The notes beneath the pieces are model-generated. The model searched no databases, was not told the origin of the DNA, and saw only the letters and a program-made list of their open reading frames with translations. DNA of 64,000 bases from assembly GCF_019396345.1 (NCBI RefSeq), contig NZ_JAHKRM010000003.1:62001-126000 (forward strand), in the 5' to 3' direction. Shown piece by piece: positions 43,054 to 51,115 of the stretch; the stretch's first letter is position 1, and every line of letters starts with the position of its first letter. This DNA is from Nonomuraea guangzhouensis. GTDB taxonomy: Bacteria > Actinomycetota > Actinomycetes > Streptosporangiales > Streptosporangiaceae. The translations under genes were made by a program, and so were the position numbers.

Positions 43054-43264
43054 CACACCAGGTCTGCCGGTAGGAGTCTGGACCAAGGCGAAAGCGTCGG
43101 GCGACAACGGCGGTAGCTGCGTCGAGGTGATGCGGCGCGCCGATGACTCGGTTCTGGTGAGGGACACCAAGGATCAAGGATCGGGGCCCGTTCTGTCGTT
43201 CACTCACGCAGAGTGGTCAGCCTTCCTGGACGGAGCCGGCAAGGGAGAGTTCGACCTCTCCTAG
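43046..43264 (+). CDS. DUF397 domain protein, partner of the Scr1-type regulator
   Basis: This 72-residue protein consists of a DUF397 domain: VGVWTKAKASGDNGGSCVEV, then VLVRDTKDQGSGPVLSFTHAEWSAFLDG. It is the usual partner downstream of an XRE/DUF5753 regulator (compare the BldB/WhiJ neighbourhoods in Streptomyces). The ATG overlaps the upstream stop. A good hairpin terminator follows at 43279. Its function is unproven; regulator or toxin-like roles are proposed for the family. Confidence 0.93.
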   Translation: MSNTPGLPVGVWTKAKASGDNGGSCVEVMRRADDSVLVRDTKDQGSGPVLSFTHAEWSAFLDGAGKGEFDLS

Positions 43265-43278
43265 CTCATTCTCCGTAG

Positions 43279-43308
43279 AAGGGGTCCGGCTTGAGCTGGG
43301 CCCCTTTT
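43279..43308 (+). terminator. Rho-independent terminator after the DUF397 gene
   Basis: An 11-bp stem (AAGGGGTCCGG paired with CTGGGCCCCTT, two G-U pairs) with a 6-base loop is followed by TTTTCC overlapping the stem end. It lies 14 bp past the stop at 43264. Confidence 0.75.
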
Positions 43309-43461
43309 CCCTGCCCGAGATTTCCTGCGCCGAAAGTATAGGAGGCATCTGTACACGCCATGCTGCGGAATTCACGCTCCAGTCATTGCGCTATGACTCT
43401 GCGTTGATCTTGCCGCGCCGCCGTTCGTGATCTACGCTCACTCCTGGATTTTCAGACTGTC

Positions 43462-46212
43462 ATGATCTTCATGGAGATGGCGCCTTTGCGTTCTAGACGG
43501 TTATTACGAAGCTCAGCTCTCGCCGTCACAACGGGTGCGGCCCTCGCCGCCTCGGTCCTCAACCCTCCGCTCGTCCAAGCACAAGAAGCCGGCCCGTCGC
43601 CTGTTTCTATGGCGGCCGCGACCAAGCAGCCACCAGGCGAGATCCTGGGCGCCGCCACAGAATCCCGGCGAGTGGTCCGCCGGCAAGACGGGCAGGTGGT
43701 CATCGAAACCTGGTCCCTACCCGTGCGGCTCAAGCAGAACAACGGAGCATGGGCCTGGATCGACACGGGGCTCGTCGAGAAGGACGGCGCTCTTCGGCCG
43801 AAACTCGTAAAGGCTCCGCTCGCTTTCACGGCAGGCGGGAAGTCCGAACCGTTCGCCCAGCTGTCGACCACCGCAGGCCAATCGCTAGCCTTGTCATGGC
43901 CGACCCCGCTCCCGCGCCCTCAGGTCTCGGCGAACCGAGCGACGTACGACCTGGGCGACGGTGCCCAGCTCGTGGTCAGCGCCATGGCAACGGGATTCCG
44001 CTACGAGATCGTCCTCCAGCATCGCCCGGCGAAACCCCTGGACCTCACGCTTCCCGTACAGGTGAAGGGCGCCTCATCCGGCGAGCGGCGGGAGGAGCTC
44101 GTGGACGCCCAGGGACGAACTGCTCTGCACGCGTCAACACCCCGCCTGCACATCAAGCCGGGACGGGGCACGGCCGCGAAATCAGCCCTCGGCGCGTTCA
44201 AGAGCGAGCAGTCCGGCGACAACCTGCGGGTGGCCCTGGACGGCGCGAAGCTGGACACCGCGGCCTTCCCCGTGACGATCAGCGGCTCGGTCGCGATGCC
44301 GACGAGCGCGGACGTGGGCGTCTCCGACGAGGGCGGCACGGGAGACCCGTCTTCGCCGTTGCTGATGGCCGGCGGCATCTTCGGCATACGCAACCGCGTC
44401 CTGCTGCGCTTCGACACCATGGCTCTCACGGGTCAGCGCATCATCGACGCGAAGCTGTCGGTGGTGAACACCGATGGCCCGGGCTGCGGAGAGGTTGGAG
44501 ACGGCATCCAGGTCCGGCGGACCACCAGTCGCTGGGATCCGTACAACCTCACCTGGGCCAACAAGCCGGCCACGACCACTGAGGGTGCCACGATCGTCAC
44601 CCAGTCCCACGCCAGCGACTGCGGCAGACGGACACTCGACTGGCCTGTCAAGGAGATCGCCGCAGCCTGGGCTAGCGGCAGCCCCAACTATGGGCTCACA
44701 CTGCAGGAGCCGAACGAGGCCAACACCTCCGACAACTTCCGCGAGCTCGCCTCCACCGAGTACGGGGACCCCGGCACAGACGTGCCGAAGCTGACGGTCG
44801 TCACCGAACCGGTCCCGTCACCTCAAGTCCTATACCTGGCGGGGCCCGATGGTGTGGAAGTGTTCACCGCGCCCGCGGACTGGAAGCTGGACACCCTCCC
44901 GGTTTCCTCTGAAAATGTGCACGCGTTGAACGGTGCTGACGACCGTGCACAGGCCAACGCCACCACCTTGGCCCCGCCGTACTTCGACCCGGCCAGCGGG
45001 CGGGTGGTCGCTCCCGCGACATTGGCGGGCAAGGACACCGCGAGCCAAGTGCTGAGCGGGATCGCGGTGGACAACGGCGACGCCGACGAGACCCTCGCGA
45101 TCGGATTCGAGAGCGAGGATTCGCCGGCGGCCCGGACTTCTGCGGTGGCCGCTCCGGAAACCCCGTACTCGATCACTCCCCGGTACACCGAGGTCGCCAA
45201 CAGCTACCAGGCGCTGAACGCCATCACTGACCAGGTGCTCGATCTGGACGAGACGATCCCGGCGGGAACCGCGCTGTTCGCTACGCAGACCTGGCCCCAG
45301 CGCAACCTGGTCGTGGTGCAGTCCACCGACGCATCCGCCGGGCTTCGAAAGGCGCTGGCGGACCGGTACGGCACGTACAACGTGGCCATCTGGCTGCGTT
45401 CGGAGAGTGACCGTCCGCACCTGAACGTCCAGGCGAACCCCTCCGCAGCTGAAGACTCCTTCGCAGCCGACGACACCCGGCAAAAGGACACGGGTAAGCT
45501 CAACGGCGGTTCTGTGTTCACTACCAGAAAGTCTGACAACACCACTGTTTACGGGGCGTGCACGACCGCGTTCGCCATGGGGCGCGCGTCCGACGGCCTC
45601 ATGGTCAGCGCCGGGCACTGTGCTGAGGGAGATGGGAGGCTCGCGAGCGCTGGCATCGTCGAATGGACGAACTGGCGGGATGGTCAAGGAACGATCAAAC
45701 TGCCGAACCAGCCGACCTACTACGGCGACGTGTCCCTGATCCAGACGCTGCTCGGCCGGGTCACGAGCCCCACCATCTTCATCGGCGACAGGAACTCATC
45801 CGTCAAGGAATGGGTGGGCGGACGGTTCTCGGTCCGCGCTCGGGAAGGCGACCAGTACTGCATCGGCGGCGCCAGTCCAGCCAAAGATCCAGATCCAGTA
45901 TCCTGGGGCCAGATCTGCCGCTTCAAGGTCACCGACATCGCCTGGAAGATCGAATACACAGACCGGAAAACCGGAGAATCTGACGGCACGGTTCGGTGGG
46001 TTCAGGTCGGCAAGAAGACTGGCAGGTGCCCGGTCAGCGGTGATTCAGGCGCGCCGGTCTACACTTTCCGCCAGAGCGATGGATACGTGATAGCCAAGGG
46101 CATCTACAGTGGCGGAAAGGGCAATGAGAATGTCCAGTCCACCTGCGTGAGCTACTTCACCGACTTCCATGATGTGATGAAGGCTGTCGGTAAGGACATC
46201 TACAAGAAATGA
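43462..46212 (+). CDS. Secreted DNRLRE-domain protein with C-terminal trypsin-like protease domain
   Basis: This 916-residue exported protein starts with a signal peptide (residues about 1-40, LAVTTGAALAASVLNPP) followed by a beta-rich region of about 230 residues. A DNRLRE-type module comes next (about 285-455; NRVLLRFDTMALTGQRIIDAKL, WANKPATT, KEIAAAWASG). A linker and a chymotrypsin-fold domain (about 695-916) complete it, with the full triad: H719 in SAGHCAE, D756 in YYGDVSLI, and S862 in SGDSGAPV. The last matches streptogrisin-like S1 proteases. ATG 43462, 43471 or 43477 may be the start. It is unusual to find a DNRLRE module fused to a protease domain. The next gene is coupled to it. 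Confidence 0.9.
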   Translation: MIFMEMAPLRSRRLLRSSALAVTTGAALAASVLNPPLVQAQEAGPSPVSMAAATKQPPGEILGAATESRRVVRRQDGQVVIETWSLPVRLKQNNGAWAWIDTGLVEKDGALRPKLVKAPLAFTAGGKSEPFAQLSTTAGQSLALSWPTPLPRPQVSANRATYDLGDGAQLVVSAMATGFRYEIVLQHRPAKPLDLTLPVQVKGASSGERREELVDAQGRTALHASTPRLHIKPGRGTAAKSALGAFKSEQSGDNLRVALDGAKLDTAAFPVTISGSVAMPTSADVGVSDEGGTGDPSSPLLMAGGIFGIRNRVLLRFDTMALTGQRIIDAKLSVVNTDGPGCGEVGDGIQVRRTTSRWDPYNLTWANKPATTTEGATIVTQSHASDCGRRTLDWPVKEIAAAWASGSPNYGLTLQEPNEANTSDNFRELASTEYGDPGTDVPKLTVVTEPVPSPQVLYLAGPDGVEVFTAPADWKLDTLPVSSENVHALNGADDRAQANATTLAPPYFDPASGRVVAPATLAGKDTASQVLSGIAVDNGDADETLAIGFESEDSPAARTSAVAAPETPYSITPRYTEVANSYQALNAITDQVLDLDETIPAGTALFATQTWPQRNLVVVQSTDASAGLRKALADRYGTYNVAIWLRSESDRPHLNVQANPSAAEDSFAADDTRQKDTGKLNGGSVFTTRKSDNTTVYGACTTAFAMGRASDGLMVSAGHCAEGDGRLASAGIVEWTNWRDGQGTIKLPNQPTYYGDVSLIQTLLGRVTSPTIFIGDRNSSVKEWVGGRFSVRAREGDQYCIGGASPAKDPDPVSWGQICRFKVTDIAWKIEYTDRKTGESDGTVRWVQVGKKTGRCPVSGDSGAPVYTFRQSDGYVIAKGIYSGGKGNENVQSTCVSYFTDFHDVMKAVGKDIYKK

Positions 46213-46685
46213 ATTCCGTTGGCCCGTCCTTCCTGTGGCGCGTTTGCTGCCTCCTGGTGTTGGCCGTCGCGATATCCATGGTGACCTCCATACGGGAGTC
46301 TCGGCCGCCTGAACCACCCTTCAACGGGTGGATCGACATGGTCGAGGTGGAAGGACGGGTCCTCATCCTGCAAGCGGTTAGCGGGACGAACTCCACGGAA
46401 TGCCTCAAGGCCGATAAAACTGAAGTGGCCGAGTCCAAGACGAGTGTGCGGGTCCGTGTGGTGCTTCGCGACGTCTGCCCTCGACGTGAGCGCACGCTAC
46501 TGGAGAAGTGGCGGGACGAGTTGTGGCCGCGATCGTACATCGGTACCGGCGGAGTTGTCGTTGTGCCCGTCACGCTCGACCGCCCCTTGGGACGCCGGAA
46601 GATTTTCGACGAGCAGGGGCATGAGGTCCAGGTCTGCCCGATCACGGGCTCGCAAGTGAAGACCATGCAACAGTGCCTGACGTAG
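46209..46685 (+). CDS. Small membrane-anchored or secreted partner of the protease-domain protein
   Basis: This 158-residue protein has a hydrophobic N-terminal segment (about residues 8-27, FLWRVCCLLVLAVAISMV) and a soluble extracytoplasmic part with four cysteines. Its ATG overlaps the stop of the large secreted protein (ATGA). No family is recognised. Because of the tight coupling it may be a chaperone, inhibitor, or surface anchor for the protease-domain protein. Codon use is less GC-rich than the flanking core genes. Confidence 0.7.
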   Translation: MNSVGPSFLWRVCCLLVLAVAISMVTSIRESRPPEPPFNGWIDMVEVEGRVLILQAVSGTNSTECLKADKTEVAESKTSVRVRVVLRDVCPRRERTLLEKWRDELWPRSYIGTGGVVVVPVTLDRPLGRRKIFDEQGHEVQVCPITGSQVKTMQQCLT

Positions 46686-46949
46686 GGTGCGGGTGCCGAA
46701 CACTGCAGCCAAGCGCACATTTGGAGTTGGTGGCACGATTCCTGATGTGCGCCGCCCTTATTTGGGTGCCGGTAAGACCGGAGAGGACGTCCTGCAGCGT
46801 CGTCCCGGACGAGATCCCGACGTGGGTCACGATCACCGGACAGCCCACTCAGTGGGTCGTGCCCACAGGGACAGCGGACCGTTGATCCGGGAGTCAAGGG
46901 GTCGCTTGGATCGCGGGGCTGTCACGATCTCAATGTCTGAACTTGGAGG
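46686..46949. other. Intergenic stretch between convergent genes
   Basis: Contains no supported gene. A 70-codon frame (46673-46885) with hydrophobic and proline-rich residues and the phrase PTWVTITGQPTQ is present, but it has no ribosome binding site and overlaps the preceding gene. No clear hairpin terminator is seen. It marks the end of the lower-GC insert before cydB. Confidence 0.5.
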
Positions 46950-47690
46950 TTACAGGTAAGACGGCCCGGTCACCCGGTGCCGGAACGTCCACCAGACCCA
47001 TGCCTGTGAGGCCACCAGGAACGGGATCAGCGTGAGGATGACCGGCACCAGGAACGCGCCCGAGGTCCCCGGCGCCAGCGGCAGCCGGAAGCCGGCCAGC
47101 ACGCCGATCACCACAAGGGCCGTCGCGGTCAGGGCATAGGTTCGACCCTCGCCGGTGCCGCCGGATAGCACCGCAGCCCGCGCGCGCAGCACGCCCCGCA
47201 GCCGCAGCGCCGCGAACGACAGCCCGTGTGTGGCGAACAACGCGGCCACCAGCAGGGCGGGGAGCAGCGCGAGAGGCCCGTGAATGCCGAGCAGCACGTC
47301 GCTGAGCAGCGCACCCCAGCTCAGCGCCAGCCCCCAGCTACCGGCCACGACGGCGCCGTCCCAGAACCCCTGCCACCGGACGCCCGGCAGCCGCCCGCGC
47401 AGCCACAGCCCCATGTCCCGGATGACCCAGGACAGCAGCAGCGCCACGACGAGCGAGTAGTTGCCGCTCAGCAACGAGCCCTCCAGCGAGGGGAAGAGCC
47501 CGGCGAGCACCCCCGCGGTGGCCACCAGCCACACCTCGTTGCCGAGGAAGAACGGCGCGATCGCGGCGATCGCCTCGCGCCGCTCGTCCGCGCCGCGCCC
47601 CAGGTACGGCAGCACCATGCCGACGCCGATGTCGGCCCCGGCCAGCACGAGGTAGCCGAGGGCGAAGAAGGCCAGGATCAGGATCTCCAT
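46950..47690 (-). CDS. cydB: Cytochrome bd oxidase subunit II, short form
   Basis: This integral membrane subunit has about six to seven helices and supports the heme-bearing CydA in a low-oxygen quinol oxidase. The N-terminus MEILILAFFALGYLVLAGAD and DIGVGMVLPYL, then FFLGNEVWLVATAGVLAGLFP, are characteristic of CydB. At 246 residues it is shorter than the more usual 330-380, so one or two helices appear to be missing relative to the long form. It lies 9 bp from the cydA stop, so the two are co-transcribed with cydA first. Loss of the extra segment may be lineage-specific rather than a defect. Confidence 0.88.
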   Translation of the reverse strand: MEILILAFFALGYLVLAGADIGVGMVLPYLGRGADERREAIAAIAPFFLGNEVWLVATAGVLAGLFPSLEGSLLSGNYSLVVALLLSWVIRDMGLWLRGRLPGVRWQGFWDGAVVAGSWGLALSWGALLSDVLLGIHGPLALLPALLVAALFATHGLSFAALRLRGVLRARAAVLSGGTGEGRTYALTATALVVIGVLAGFRLPLAPGTSGAFLVPVILTLIPFLVASQAWVWWTFRHRVTGPSYL

Positions 47691-47699
47691 GACGGCTCC

Positions 47700-48950
47700 T
47701 CAGAAGGTCAGAGTGGGGGCTACGAGCGCAAGTGGCCGGTCGCCCAGCGTGACGGCGTCCGGTCCCTTGCGGGCGGTCCTGGCCAGCAGCCAGTAGTTGA
47801 CCAGGATGAGCACGGCGAACACGGTGACGAACGCGGTCAGCGAGAACCTGATCTGGCCGTACGACACCGGTGACATGGCGTCGGCCGTCTTCAGCAGGCC
47901 GTACACGGCCCAGGGCTGGCGGCCCATCTCGCGGAAGATCCACCCGGCGATCATGGTCACGAACGGGACGGGGATCAGCGCGGTCAGCAGCCAGTGCCAG
48001 GGCCGGAAGCCGCGCACGACCGGCCGGAACAGCATCAGCAGGAAGCTCACCCCGGAGACGAAGAAGAGCACCGCGAAGAGCGTCAGCATGGTGATCCCGC
48101 CGGCATGCACCCAGCCCAAAGGTGGCAGGTAGTCACCCGGGCCGTACTTGGCCACCATCTCCGCCTGCGCCTCGGCCAGCCGGTGCGTGCTGCCCGACCA
48201 GGCGGCCAGCTTGGTCGGCTGCAGCGTCTGGAAGCCGATGCCGCCGAACGTCGCGGTGAACAGCGTCGCGGGCAGCGCCACGCCGATCCCGAGGCGCAGC
48301 GACTTGCGGAAGAAGTCCTGCTCGGCGGTGCGCTTGGCCAGGTGGTAGGCGCTCACTCCGGCCATCAGGAAGCCGCCGACGATCAGCGCGCCGCCGCCGA
48401 TGTGGAAGAAGGCGACCAGCGCCGCCGGGTTGGCCACCAGCGCGCCGAAGTCGGTGAGTCGCAGGACACCGTCCTTGAGCTGGTAGCCCACCGGGTTCTG
48501 CAGGAAGCCGTTGGAGATCAGGATCCAGAACGCCGAGGCGTAGGCCGTCAGCGTGACGACCCAGATCAGCGCCAGGTGCGCCCACCGGTTCAGCTTGTTC
48601 CAGCCGAAGATCCACAGGCCCAGGAAGGTGGACTCGATGAAGAACGCCACGATCGTCTCGATCGCCAGCGAGGAGCCGAACACGTTCCCGGCGAACTCGG
48701 TGAGCCCGCTCCACGACAGCCCGAGCTGGAACTCCATGACCAGCCCGGTGACGATGCCCATCGCGTAGTTGATGATGTAGAGCTGGCCCCAGAACCGGGT
48801 CATCCGCAGGTGTACCGGGCTGTTGGTCAAGGTGGCCCAGGTCTGGATGACGGCCACCAGCGTCGCCAGCCCGAGGGTCAGCGCGACGAACAGGAAGTGC
48901 GCCCCCGCGGTGAGGGCGAACTGCAGGCGGGCGAGGTCTACGGTCTCCAT
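47700..48950 (-). CDS. cydA: Cytochrome bd oxidase subunit I
   Basis: This 416-residue heme subunit oxidises quinol and reduces oxygen, giving high-affinity respiration at low oxygen. It begins METVDLARLQFALTAGAHFLF, with the histidine near residue 18 likely to bind high-spin heme; the FFHIGGGA segment has another. The GWIFREMGRQPWAVYGLL motif is the conserved GRQPW region. The short Q-loop is typical of actinobacterial CydA. It is followed by cydB. No Rex operator is evident in the 96 bp upstream. No cydDC genes are in the window. Confidence 0.95.
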   Translation of the reverse strand: METVDLARLQFALTAGAHFLFVALTLGLATLVAVIQTWATLTNSPVHLRMTRFWGQLYIINYAMGIVTGLVMEFQLGLSWSGLTEFAGNVFGSSLAIETIVAFFIESTFLGLWIFGWNKLNRWAHLALIWVVTLTAYASAFWILISNGFLQNPVGYQLKDGVLRLTDFGALVANPAALVAFFHIGGGALIVGGFLMAGVSAYHLAKRTAEQDFFRKSLRLGIGVALPATLFTATFGGIGFQTLQPTKLAAWSGSTHRLAEAQAEMVAKYGPGDYLPPLGWVHAGGITMLTLFAVLFFVSGVSFLLMLFRPVVRGFRPWHWLLTALIPVPFVTMIAGWIFREMGRQPWAVYGLLKTADAMSPVSYGQIRFSLTAFVTVFAVLILVNYWLLARTARKGPDAVTLGDRPLALVAPTLTF

Positions 48951-49046
48951 GCTCAGAGGTTCCGGTCAAGGTCACCTCCGCCGCGTCATGCCGGGGCGTG
49001 CACCTGTCGTACACCTGTGGTGTCAACGGGCCGCCCGCCGTACATC

Positions 49047-49715
49047 TCAGGGAGTAAGCCAGCCCGGGGTGATCATGCCGGCCTCGTAGGCGAGCACCAC
49101 GATCTGCGCCCGGTCGCGCGAGCCGAGCTTGGTCATGATGCGGCTGACGTGCGTCTTGGCCGTGGCCGGGCTGAGCACCAGCCGGGCCGCGATCTCGTCG
49201 TTGGACAGCCCGGCCGCGACCAGCGCCATGACCTCCCGCTCGCGCTCGGTGAGCGCGTTGAGCCGGGGGCCCGGCTCCGGGCGCTTGACCCGGCCGGCGA
49301 ACTCGGCGATCAGCCGCCGGGTCACCGAGGGCGCGATCAGCGCGTCACCTCTGGCCACCACCCTGACCGCGTGGATCAGCTCGGCCGGCTCGGTGTCCTT
49401 GACCAGGAACCCGCTCGCGCCCGCCCGCAGCGCGCCGTAGACGTAGTCGTCGAGGTCGAACGTGGTCAGGATGATCACCTTGACGCCGTCGAGCCGCGGG
49501 TCGGTGACGATCACGCGGGTCGCCTCCAGGCCGTCCATCTCGGGCATCCGGATGTCCATCAGCACCACGTCGGGCCGCAGCTCGCGGGTCCTGGCCACGG
49601 CCTCGGCGCCGTTGGCCGCCTCGCCGACCACCTCGATGCCGTCCTCGTCGCTCAGGATGGACCGGAATCCGGCCCGTACGAGGTTCTGGTCGTCGGCGAG
49701 CAACGTGCGGATCAT
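49047..49715 (-). CDS. LuxR-type response regulator
   Basis: This 222-residue NarL/FixJ-type regulator has a receiver domain (residues about 1-120) with the phosphoacceptor aspartate in VVLMDIRMPEMDG, and a C-terminal LuxR HTH (about 150-215): LTEREREVMALVAAGLSNDE, AKTHVSRIM. Its ATG overlaps the stop of the sensor kinase (ATGA), so it is the direct partner. It lies upstream of cydAB on the same strand, 96 bp away, but this does not show that it controls those genes. Confidence 0.95.
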   Translation of the reverse strand: MIRTLLADDQNLVRAGFRSILSDEDGIEVVGEAANGAEAVARTRELRPDVVLMDIRMPEMDGLEATRVIVTDPRLDGVKVIILTTFDLDDYVYGALRAGASGFLVKDTEPAELIHAVRVVARGDALIAPSVTRRLIAEFAGRVKRPEPGPRLNALTEREREVMALVAAGLSNDEIAARLVLSPATAKTHVSRIMTKLGSRDRAQIVVLAYEAGMITPGWLTP

Positions 49716-50845
49716 CGCACTCCGTTCAGTGGAAGGTCGGCGACGACCAGGAAGCCGCCGCCAGGCCGGGGACCCGCCTCCAGGGTGCCGCCCAGCGCGG
49801 TGGCGCGCTCGCGCATGCCCCGCAGACCGAACCCGCTCCCGTCGGTGTACGTCGCTCCCGGCCCATCATCCTCCACGCGGATCACGATATGTCCGGACTG
49901 GTTGGTCACGCTCAGCCGCGCCTCAGCGGTTCCCGAATGCCGGGAGACGTTCGTCAGGGCCTCCCTGATGATGCGGGTCGCGGCCAGGTCCACCTCGGTC
50001 GGCACCTCGTCCAGCGGCCCGGACAGCTCGGTCCGCACGTCCAGCCCCGAGCCGGCGACCAGCGCCTCCATCCGGGCCAGGCTGTCGGCGGGCGCGGTCG
50101 GCGCGCCCTCGTCCACCTGCCGCAGCACCCCGAGCGTGGTCCGCAGCTCGCGCAACGTCTCCTTACTGGTCTCCTTGATCGTCCTCAGCGCGGCCTCCGC
50201 GTCCTCCGGCCGCTTCTTCAGCCCGTGCAGCGCCGCCGCGGCCTGTACGTTGATCATCGAGATGTTGTGCCCGAGTACGTCGTGCAGCTCCCTGGCGATG
50301 CGCAGCCGTTCCTCGCTCGCCCGCAGCCTGGCCTCCTCCTCCTTGCTGTGCAGGGCGTCGAGCACGCGCCGCTCGGCCTCCCGCAGGTAGGCGCGGCGGT
50401 TGCGGGTCACGCCGCCACCGGCGACGGCGGCCACCACCCAACCGGCGATCATCAAGAACATGCTGTCGTCCACGTGCCGGGTCCCGCCGGTCTCGCCCAG
50501 CCCCATGGCCAGCAGCGAGGCCGCGCCCGCGGCGATGGCGGCGATCAGATGGCCCAGCTCGGCGGCGGTGTACAGGACCACGAACGACAGGACGATCACC
50601 GGCCCGTCGAGCCGGGCGAACGGGTAGTAGAACGCGACGGCCATCAGCACGATGATCAGCGCCGCCACCGGATAGCGCTGCCGTACCAGCACCCCGGCAC
50701 TTGCCGCGAGCGGCAGCAGGACGTCCAGCGCGTTCGGCGCGATGTCCGGATGGAGGAAGGACGTGGCGACCGTGCCCGCCAGCACGGCGATGACCACCGC
50801 GAGCGACACGATGGTGCCGGCCGACAACGTCCGCATGCCGCCCAT
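49712..50845 (-). CDS. Sensor histidine kinase, HisKA_3 type
   Basis: This kinase of about 377 residues has five to six N-terminal membrane segments (about 10-165). The HisKA_3 dimerisation domain has the H box RIARELHDVLGHNIS near residue 190, and the HATPase domain carries TNVSRHSGTAEARL, VRVEDDGPG and GFGLRGMRERA. ATG 50845 or ATG 50836 may be the start. It forms a two-component system with the overlapping LuxR regulator. The membrane-sensing part suggests an envelope or membrane-state signal (DesK/LiaS-like). Confidence 0.95.
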   Translation of the reverse strand: MGGMRTLSAGTIVSLAVVIAVLAGTVATSFLHPDIAPNALDVLLPLAASAGVLVRQRYPVAALIIVLMAVAFYYPFARLDGPVIVLSFVVLYTAAELGHLIAAIAAGAASLLAMGLGETGGTRHVDDSMFLMIAGWVVAAVAGGGVTRNRRAYLREAERRVLDALHSKEEEARLRASEERLRIARELHDVLGHNISMINVQAAAALHGLKKRPEDAEAALRTIKETSKETLRELRTTLGVLRQVDEGAPTAPADSLARMEALVAGSGLDVRTELSGPLDEVPTEVDLAATRIIREALTNVSRHSGTAEARLSVTNQSGHIVIRVEDDGPGATYTDGSGFGLRGMRERATALGGTLEAGPRPGGGFLVVADLPLNGVR

Positions 50846-50902
50846 TCTGTACGTCCTGCCCGCCAGGTGCCCAACCGCCCCGCAAATGGGTAGAGCCGGA
50901 GC

Positions 50903-51115
50903 ATGAGCGTAGAAGACGAGTTGCGTCAGGTCGAAGAGGACCTGACCAGGTTGCGAGCCCAGACCAAGGATCTGCGCGACCAGATCGGTGACATGGGCGC
51001 CACCGACCAGGTGGAGATCGGCGCGATGATCAGCATGGCCGACGAGCAGGAAGAGCTGATCGCGGACCTGGAACGTCGCCGCGACGACCTCCTCCGGCGT
51101 CGCGACGGCGGCTGA
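50903..51115 (+). CDS. Small coiled-coil protein
   Basis: This 70-residue, highly charged protein is predicted to be almost entirely alpha-helical coiled coil, with heptad-like patterns in LRQVEEDLTRLRAQ and ELIADLERRRDDLLRRR. There is no signal or membrane segment. The start ATG follows GCCGGAGC. It abuts the convergent desaturase gene (stop codons adjacent) and is divergent from the histidine kinase. Its function is unknown. Confidence 0.7.
   Translation: MSVEDELRQVEEDLTRLRAQTKDLRDQIGDMGATDQVEIGAMISMADEQEELIADLERRRDDLLRRRDGG

Noticed and set aside
46673-46885. 70-codon frame after the small membrane protein gene
   Set aside because: Overlaps the previous gene, lacks a ribosome binding site and recognisable content. 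Could be a relic but cannot be supported as a gene.
41135-46949. Prophage or transposon island
   Set aside because: No integrase, transposase, phage structural gene, terminal repeats or att-like direct repeats seen; only a composition shift.
48951-49046. Rex operator upstream of cydA
   Set aside because: No TTGTGA-type inverted repeat; only short direct ACCTGT repeats.
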